DNA of 9,357 bases from an uncultured Alphaproteobacteria bacterium (GTDB lineage: Bacteria; Pseudomonadota; Alphaproteobacteria; Rs-D84). A program made the translations under genes and the position numbers. The stretch lies in the NCBI GenBank assembly GCA_937901165.1, contig CALCGS010000099.1, positions 1 through 9,357 on the forward strand, given 5' to 3'. Under the pieces are notes generated by a model that was given only the letters and a program-made list of their open reading frames with translations, searched no databases and was not told the origin of the DNA. Within the stretch, counting starts at the first letter, position 1; each line of letters begins with the position of its first letter. Shown here piece by piece: positions 1 through 4,565 of the stretch.

Positions 1-13
1 ACAGAAATCCGTT

Positions 14-688
14 TTATTTTACATCAACCTTTAAGCCAGCACCCTGTGTTGTTGCAACAGAACAACCCAAGATATATTGCCCCTTGGCCGATGCAGGTTT
101 TACTTTCTTTAACTGTTCAATCAATGCATTTGCATTTTCAACCAATTTTTCTGTAGAAAATGACATTTTGCCAATACCAGCATGAATAATACCTTTCTTT
201 TCTGCACGGTATTCAATTTGTCCAGCTTTGGCTGTTTTAACCGCTTCAGCAACATTGTTTGTTACAGTTCCTAATTTTGGGTTTGGCATTAAACCTTTTG
301 GTCCCAAAACACGTGCAACCTTGGACATTTTTGGCATCATATCAGGTGTTGCAATAACACGATCAAAATTGATATTACCAGCCGCAACTTGTTCAATCAA
401 TTCTTCACCACCAACAACATCAGCACCAGCCTTTTTCGCTTCGTCTTGTGAATTTACAGTAAAGACAGCAACACGAACTTGTTTACCAGTACCATTTGGC
501 AAAGACAACATTCCACGAATGTTTTGATCGGCCTTGGTTACATCAATACCCAAACGAACTGCAATTTCCAATGTCTCGTCAAATTTAGAAGAACAATATG
601 GACGCAAAACTTCGATTGCATCAGCAATAGAATAAACTTTGTTTTTATCCAAAGAAACCAAAGTTTTCTGTTTTTTTGTTAATTTCAT
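14..688 (-). CDS. rplA: 50S ribosomal protein L1
   Basis: L1 builds the mobile L1 stalk of the large ribosomal subunit, which helps release deacylated tRNA. In many bacteria it also represses its own mRNA. The 224-aa product is close to the usual ~230 aa. The L1 signature is clear at about residues 126-142 (VLGPKGLMPNPKLGT), and the N-terminus is the typical lysine-rich KLTKKQK. The start ATG lies only 3 nt after the rplK stop. Its Shine-Dalgarno GGAGG is built into the last codons of rplK (Val-Glu-Glu), so translation of the two genes is probably coupled. It is the last gene of the tRNA-Trp-secE-nusG-rplK-rplA cluster visible here. No terminator is seen in the 13 bases left before the window edge. 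Confidence 0.98.
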   Translation of the reverse strand: MKLTKKQKTLVSLDKNKVYSIADAIEVLRPYCSSKFDETLEIAVRLGIDVTKADQNIRGMLSLPNGTGKQVRVAVFTVNSQDEAKKAGADVVGGEELIEQVAAGNINFDRVIATPDMMPKMSKVARVLGPKGLMPNPKLGTVTNNVAEAVKTAKAGQIEYRAEKKGIIHAGIGKMSFSTEKLVENANALIEQLKKVKPASAKGQYILGCSVATTQGAGLKVDVK

Positions 689-691
689 ATC

Positions 692-1123
692 TTATTCCTC
701 CACCTTTACACCCATAGAACGACATTGACCCGCAACAATATTGCATGCAGATTCAATAGTAGAGCAATTCAAATCAGGCATTTTTTCAGATGCTATCTTT
801 GCAATTTGATCCTTGCTGATAGTACCAACAAAATCACGACCAGGTTTGTGTGAACCAATTTTTAATTTTAATGCTTTTTTAATATAGTACGACACAGGTG
901 GTAATTTCATTATAAATTCAAAACTACGATCTGTATAAACAGTGATAATACAAGGAATTGGCATTCCTGGTTCTTTATCAGATGTTTTGTCGTTAAATTG
1001 CTTACAAAATTCAGCGATATTCACACCAGACGCACCCAACACAGGTCCAATAGGAGGTGCAGGATTCGCCTGTTTCGCAGGAACGACCAATTTGACCATC
1101 CCTTTTACTTCTTTTTTTGCCAT
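692..1123 (-). CDS. rplK: 50S ribosomal protein L11
   Basis: L11 forms the base of the GTPase-associated stalk with 23S rRNA helices 43/44 and supports factor binding. At 143 aa it has the normal length. The N-terminal domain has the conserved proline-rich PAKQANPAPPIGPVLG (residues about 15-30), and the C-terminal rRNA-binding domain has KPGRDFVGTIS and the C-terminal RSMG. The signature usually reads GT/SARSMG, but here it is GQCRSMG, a notable substitution. The start ATG has GGAG 6 nt upstream (plus-strand CTCC at 1130-1133). A 106-nt gap separates it from nusG, which is long for this operon and contains structured repeats. Confidence 0.98.
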   Translation of the reverse strand: MAKKEVKGMVKLVVPAKQANPAPPIGPVLGASGVNIAEFCKQFNDKTSDKEPGMPIPCIITVYTDRSFEFIMKLPPVSYYIKKALKLKIGSHKPGRDFVGTISKDQIAKIASEKMPDLNCSTIESACNIVAGQCRSMGVKVEE

Positions 1124-1229
1124 TTTTTACTCCATTTTTGATGTTTTACATCTGTTAATGTAGCTGTGGTACAATGTTGGCACATCTGCCACAGATGACG
1201 CACCATGCGTCTTGTTTTTTAGGTTTAAC
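1124..1229 (-). promoter_or_regulatory. structured nusG-rplK intergenic region, candidate L1 autoregulatory leader
   Basis: Read on the minus strand, this gap contains several inverted repeats (plus-strand positions given). GACGCA/TGCGTC pairs 1197-1202 with 1206-1211. ATCTG/CAGAT pairs 1184-1188 with 1192-1196. CTGTGG/CCACAG pairs 1164-1169 with 1189-1194. GATGT/ACATC pairs 1140-1144 with 1148-1152, ending 6 nt before the rplK Shine-Dalgarno. CATCTG occurs twice (1149-1154, 1183-1188) and both copies can pair with the single CAGATG at 1192-1197, so alternative folds exclude one another. L1 is known to repress rplKA by binding a leader that mimics its 23S site, so such a site is expected here. 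Assignment to L1 is inference; no helix-77 match was established. Confidence 0.4.
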
Positions 1230-1763
1230 CTAAACTCTTTCGACCTGTTCGAAAACCAATTCAACATCAGTTTCACGACCAAATACCAAAACTTTTACTT
1301 TCATTTTTTGCTTTACGTTATCAACTTCCGCTATTACACCATTAAAGCCAGCAAACGCACCATCGATAACATGAACTTCTTGCCCCGCTTCATACTGAAC
1401 ATCTTCTGGGACAACAGAACCTTCTTCGACCTGTTTTAACAAACGACGCGCTTCTTCTTCACTTATCGCAATAGGTTTGTTTTTTGCACCCAAAAACATA
1501 ACAACCTGAGGCATCAAACGAACCAATGAAAAAGTTTCATCATTCAAAATCATTTGAACCAGCACAAGTCCAGGAAAGAATTTCTTTTCAACTTCTACCC
1601 GTTTTTTACCCTTTTGTTCCTTGATAACACGCGTTGGAACCAAAATTTCACCAAAATAAGCATTCAATTTACGTTTTTCAATTTGTTCACGTAAACCACG
1701 TGCCACTTTGTCTTCACAGCCCGTATGAACATTAACAACATACCATTGCATATTATTTTCCAT
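1230..1763 (-). CDS. nusG: transcription termination/antitermination protein NusG
   Basis: NusG binds RNA polymerase as a processivity factor and links it to Rho or to ribosomal protein S10. The 177-aa product has the usual two domains: an NGN domain (about residues 5-115, starting WYVVNVHTGCEDKVA and containing KKFFPGLVLVQM) and a KOW domain (about 125-177, GQEVHVIDGAFAGFNG). Two conserved spots deviate: the usual VTGFLG reads VVMFLG, and the usual GPF of the KOW loop reads GAF. The chosen ATG is preceded by AAGGA at suitable distance; a second in-frame ATG four codons later has no such site. It follows secE by 24 nt. The stop codon sits inside the palindrome at 1218-1234. Confidence 0.97.
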   Translation of the reverse strand: MENNMQWYVVNVHTGCEDKVARGLREQIEKRKLNAYFGEILVPTRVIKEQKGKKRVEVEKKFFPGLVLVQMILNDETFSLVRLMPQVVMFLGAKNKPIAISEEEARRLLKQVEEGSVVPEDVQYEAGQEVHVIDGAFAGFNGVIAEVDNVKQKMKVKVLVFGRETDVELVFEQVERV

Positions 1764-1787
1764 TTGCGTATCCTTTGATATAACTTT

Positions 1788-1967
1788 TTAAAAAATCCAC
1801 CGAACTATCGCGTTTAACGCACTGTCCACCAAGAAAAAAAATAACGCGGCAAGCCCAGAAAAAACCAAAATCATTATCGTCGCACGAACAACACTATCAC
1901 GCGCAGGCCAAACTATTTTGAACCATTCAGCACGTACAGAGTTTATATAATTCAGCATTTTTTTCAT
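1788..1967 (-). CDS. secE: preprotein translocase subunit SecE
   Basis: SecE clamps SecY in the inner-membrane SecYEG channel. The small protein has the single-membrane-span form usual outside enteric bacteria: an amphipathic N-terminal helix with the conserved VRAEWFKIVWPAR motif, then one hydrophobic span (about IMILVFSGLAALFFFLV). I chose the ATG at 1967 (59 aa, MKKMLNYI). The only Shine-Dalgarno-like sequence, GGTGG, directly abuts the further-upstream ATG at 1976, leaving no spacing there, but gives about 9 nt to the ATG at 1967. The 62-aa version from 1976 remains possible. It is placed between tRNA-Trp and nusG, as in most bacteria. Confidence 0.95.
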   Translation of the reverse strand: MKKMLNYINSVRAEWFKIVWPARDSVVRATIMILVFSGLAALFFFLVDSALNAIVRWIF

Positions 1968-1998
1968 CAAAATCATCCACCGTTTATACTAATCATCA

Positions 1999-2022
1999 CC
2001 AAAAAACCGTTTGATTTTTTGG
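1999..2022 (-). other. A/T hairpin overlapping the tRNA-Trp 3' CCA
   Basis: CCAAAAAA and TTTTTTGG form an 8-bp inverted repeat with an 8-nt loop (2007-2014). On the minus strand the left arm begins with the last two tRNA CCA bases region and the right arm is a U-run followed by GG. It lies between tRNA-Trp and secE. It may mark a 3' processing site or a weak attenuator; the stem is mostly A-T pairs, so function is uncertain. Confidence 0.35.
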
Positions 2023-2093
2023 CAGGGGCAGAAGGAATCGAACCCTCATCCGCGGTTTTGGAGACCGATATTCTACCGTTGAACTATGCCCCT
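2020..2093 (-). tRNA. trnW: tRNA-Trp (anticodon CCA)
   Basis: The minus strand folds as a complete tRNA. The acceptor stem AGGGGCA (2087-2093) pairs with TGCCCCT (2024-2030), followed by discriminator G (2023) and an encoded CCA end (2020-2022). The D-arm includes GTTCAACGGTAGAAT. The anticodon stem CGGT/ACCG flanks the loop CTCCAAA, with anticodon CCA at 2059-2061. The T-arm is GAGGG-TTCGATT-CCTTC. G is the expected discriminator for tRNA-Trp. The gene heads the secE-nusG-rplKA cluster, the common bacterial order, and probably shares its primary transcript, since only 43-52 nt separate it from secE. Confidence 0.97.
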
Positions 2094-2136
2094 ATCCTAG
2101 CTTTCACACCTTTTGCCCACACACTAGTTAGGTGTA

Positions 2137-2164
2137 AAGATACCATAATCATATTAAAAATCAA
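2137..2164 (-). promoter_or_regulatory. candidate promoter of tRNA-Trp-secE-nusG-rplKA
   Basis: On the minus strand a -35-like TTGATT (2159-2164) is followed after 16 nt by TATCTT (2137-2142), which is preceded by TGG to give an extended -10. Transcription would start about 37 nt upstream of the tRNA. The leader contains an ACACCT/AGGTGT inverted repeat (2106-2111, 2130-2135). The assignment is by consensus match only. Confidence 0.45.
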
Positions 2165-2312
2165 GCAAAAAATATTATAATTTTTTTGTTTTGTTTATCG
2201 TACATTTATTTTTATTTTGCGTTTTTGTTTTTTATTTAAATTTTATAACTTTTTTACTTGCATACTTGTCATATTTTTTTCTACAATCAAATAAATAAGT
2301 AGGAGAAATGAC
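2165..2312. other. T-rich divergent intergenic region between tRNA-Trp and virB8
   Basis: No credible gene is seen here. The plus strand is strongly T-biased, with many T-runs of 4-8 bases from about 2180 to 2280. Such phased A/T tracts commonly bend DNA and can act as UP elements. The region carries the candidate promoter and ribosome binding site of virB8 at its right end. Apparent small reading frames here on the minus strand are antisense extensions from virB8 and lack any start signal. Confidence 0.6.
2258..2287 (+). promoter_or_regulatory. candidate virB8-9-10 promoter
   Basis: TTGCAT (2258-2263) and TACAAT (2282-2287) are spaced by 18 nt and would start transcription about 20 nt before the virB8 start codon. 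The 5' leader would be short and contains AGGAG at 2301-2305. Upstream T-runs could serve as an UP element. Assignment by consensus only. Confidence 0.45.
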
Positions 2313-3035
2313 GTGCAAAACCGTACAGAACCGCCTGTTTTATTATCAAGATTGCTAACACTTGTGTTGGCCGCTTCTGTGGTTATTGCTATTATTTTGG
2401 TCATAACTTTATTTAAAATGTTTCCCATTGAACGTCCACAAGTGTTCTTTTTAACAACTAGATTAAAACCAGATACCGAGGTTATATTACAAGATATGCC
2501 CCAAAATATTGAGGTTTTTAAATTTAGTTTTCTTAAAGAATATATAAAGGCACGAAATGAATTTTCTTTTGATGATTTATTAGCAACACATAGAAAATGG
2601 GTCAACAAAGATGATGGTATTGTGCGTATTTGGTCCAGCCCAGAAGTTTTTGAAAATTTCAAAAACACTGTTTTATGGTACGTAGAAGAAGATTTATACC
2701 GTGATTTGCAAAACGGTCAGCAAACATCTGTTCATTTTGCATGCACTGTTGATTTTGACACAACAGGTGCTATTACTGAATTTCAAAAAGAAGAGGATAC
2801 ATATCTAGTCAAATTTAAATACAAATGTTCGCCCGCAGGTGTTGTGGCCCCAATCACATATCACGCAAAAGTAAAATTAAAAACAGATATCACAGACAAA
2901 ACAAAATGGGCAAATCGGGTGGAAAATCCACTTGGAATAATAGTTGATAATATAGAATACTTCTATGAAAATAGCGAGCTTGCAAACGATCCGTTAAATA
3001 CAGATATTACAGCTTTGTCGAACAACGGATTTTAA
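2313..3035 (+). CDS. virB8: type IV secretion system protein VirB8
   Basis: VirB8 is a bitopic inner-membrane scaffold that nucleates assembly of the type IV secretion channel and contacts VirB9 and VirB10. The 240-aa product has a short cytoplasmic N-terminus, one transmembrane helix (about residues 13-36) and a periplasmic NTF2-like domain (about 65-220). The family hallmarks are EYIKARNEF (76-84) and the conserved NPLG (205-208), followed by a final beta strand (IIVDNIEYFY). The start is GTG at 2313, with AGGAG 7 nt upstream. The ATG at 2308 is out of frame, only 2 nt from that site, and opens just a 16-codon frame. A DotI/IcmL-type relative is the alternative, but the NPLG motif favours VirB8. 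It is the first gene of a three-gene operon, 25 nt before virB9. Confidence 0.9.
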   Translation: MQNRTEPPVLLSRLLTLVLAASVVIAIILVITLFKMFPIERPQVFFLTTRLKPDTEVILQDMPQNIEVFKFSFLKEYIKARNEFSFDDLLATHRKWVNKDDGIVRIWSSPEVFENFKNTVLWYVEEDLYRDLQNGQQTSVHFACTVDFDTTGAITEFQKEEDTYLVKFKYKCSPAGVVAPITYHAKVKLKTDITDKTKWANRVENPLGIIVDNIEYFYENSELANDPLNTDITALSNNGF

Positions 3036-3060
3036 ACAGATAACAAAAGGAAAGGAAATT

Positions 3061-4542
3061 ATGGTATTTGTCAAACTAATAAAATTTAATGTTTCTGCAA
3101 TTTGTTTATTAACATGCCTGTCTTCAATGGTGTATGCAGATTCCATCGGAAATTCCATCGGAAAACAACAAGCCTGGGACCACCCAGAAGCCAATATGGC
3201 AAGCGGAAGCATTAAACCCGGATACGCACAGTTATCATGGTCAAAAGGTTCTGTTTTACCTATAAAATTGCGCAATGGTATGGTCACAATGATTAAATTA
3301 CCAAATGGCGAACAAATATCTGATGCAGTTGTTGGCGATGGTGGGTTGTTTCAAATTCAGGTCACACAGGGCGACAATGTAATGTACATAACCCCAGAAA
3401 CATCCAATCAGGGTTCCGACACAAATATGATTGTCAGTGGACAATCAGGAAATCAATATATCTTTTATTTGCGTTCCGAACCAACCAACGCATCCGAAAT
3501 AACATATTCACAGGTCGATATAGTTTTAGATGGTAATGCAAATTTATCTGGTAATAACACACCAATTGCCAGGGGGTCTGGAATGCATTCTATATTCACC
3601 AAAGAAAGCAACACACAAAGTAATATTGGGGTTGATGGCGAAGATTATGGTTGGATAAAATCTATGAAAATAGATCCTTCGGAATTTCGTTTTGATTTGG
3701 ACATTTTTGTTCCAAATCCAGATGATTATATTATTGCCCCAGAACGTGTTTGGCACGACCGTGTGTTTACCTATATCGATTTTGGCGACAAGGTTATTTC
3801 TATGACGCAAAGACCGGTCGTTTCTTTGTTAGTTGAAGGTGGCGAATCCCCCGTTGGTTTCCGCACAGATGGTGAAGACGGCAGATTACTTATTGTTGAA
3901 GCTGTTGGTGATATGATTTTACGCAGTGGTCAAAGAATTGTATGTATAAAAAAACGTGCAAAACCATTCTTGATTGCCGATACTGCTAGTGTCATGGCTT
4001 TGGCAGAGGCAAATGTTGCACAAAGTTTAATGTCTAGCCAAAGTTTAAATAATGTTGCATACAATGCTGATATTAGTGCAATGAATGGCATGGGTGCAGA
4101 TTATTCTGCAAATCCAACGTATGTATCAAATGCAAACACACAATATGGAACTGGTGTATACGCAAATAACGCTACTATAAATATGTTACCAACAAAACGT
4201 GAAACTGCTGGTGCTTATTTACCACAAACGAATATTCCTATTATATCATCAAATCAAACTGGGGTTGCAGTTGAATTAAAATCTGGAACGTCTGTTAAAG
4301 AATTGGATGATTATTGGTTAAATATGTTGGCAAAATTTACAACAGAATTATCCCCATATAAAGATAAGGTGTTTTATGCAATTGATGAACAAGGTGTTGG
4401 TGATTTAGGTTCTAGCGCTACAACTGCTAGAATGTATAGATTGCGCATTGGTCCAATAAATGATGTCGATACTGCACAAACTTTGTGTGATAAATTGTTA
4501 AAATTTGGCGGAACGAATTGTAATGTCGTAAGAGTTCAATAA
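3061..4542 (+). CDS. virB9: VirB9-type outer-membrane core protein with C-terminal SPOR-like domain
   Basis: VirB9 (CagX/TrbG family) lines the outer-membrane core ring of type IV secretion systems. The 493-aa product has a signal peptide with likely cleavage after VYA (residue 26). The N-terminal domain spans about 62-155 (LPIKLRNGMVTMIKLPNGE, then VMYITPE and TNMIV). The C-terminal CagX domain spans about 206-298 (PERVWHDRVFTYIDF, LRSGQRIVCI). Family members usually end near here at 250-300 aa. This protein continues with a low-complexity Asn/Ser/Ala linker (300-400) and a terminal module (401-493). That module resembles a SPOR domain, with YRLRIGPI at 459-466 and AQTLCDKL at 472-479 before a closing CNVVRV strand. 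SPOR domains bind peptidoglycan stripped of stem peptides. A purine-rich AGGAAAGGAAA precedes the ATG. virB10 follows after 23 nt. Confidence 0.88.
   Translation: MVFVKLIKFNVSAICLLTCLSSMVYADSIGNSIGKQQAWDHPEANMASGSIKPGYAQLSWSKGSVLPIKLRNGMVTMIKLPNGEQISDAVVGDGGLFQIQVTQGDNVMYITPETSNQGSDTNMIVSGQSGNQYIFYLRSEPTNASEITYSQVDIVLDGNANLSGNNTPIARGSGMHSIFTKESNTQSNIGVDGEDYGWIKSMKIDPSEFRFDLDIFVPNPDDYIIAPERVWHDRVFTYIDFGDKVISMTQRPVVSLLVEGGESPVGFRTDGEDGRLLIVEAVGDMILRSGQRIVCIKKRAKPFLIADTASVMALAEANVAQSLMSSQSLNNVAYNADISAMNGMGADYSANPTYVSNANTQYGTGVYANNATINMLPTKRETAGAYLPQTNIPIISSNQTGVAVELKSGTSVKELDDYWLNMLAKFTTELSPYKDKVFYAIDEQGVGDLGSSATTARMYRLRIGPINDVDTAQTLCDKLLKFGGTNCNVVRVQ
3141..3164 (+). repeat. 12-bp perfect tandem duplication in virB9
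   Basis: TTCCATCGGAAA occurs twice in direct succession (3141-3152, 3153-3164), giving a repeated Ser-Ile-Gly-Asn/Lys just after the predicted signal-peptide cleavage site. It is in frame, so it only lengthens the mature N-terminus by four residues. It looks like a replication-slippage duplication. Confidence 0.9.
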
Positions 4543-4565
4543 ATTTTTGAAGTACAGGTAAAAAA

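Noticed and set aside
1197..1220. GACGCA/TGCGTC hairpin followed by T-run as a plus-strand terminator
   Set aside because: No plus-strand gene precedes it; all neighbours are on the minus strand, where no U-run follows. It was treated as part of the rplK leader instead.
2308..2358. ATG-started short frame at the virB8 start
   Set aside because: It is only 16 codons, in a different frame, and the ATG is 2 nt from AGGAG; the GTG at 2313 has correct spacing and opens virB8.
2243..2668. 141-aa minus-strand open frame overlapping virB8
   Set aside because: It is antisense to virB8, resembles no family, and runs into T-rich intergenic DNA.
3061..3140. Possible lipoprotein signal in VirB9 (Cys19 in LLTC)
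   Set aside because: The -1 residue is Thr and Cys19 lies inside the hydrophobic core, with a good signal peptidase I site (VYA) after residue 26.
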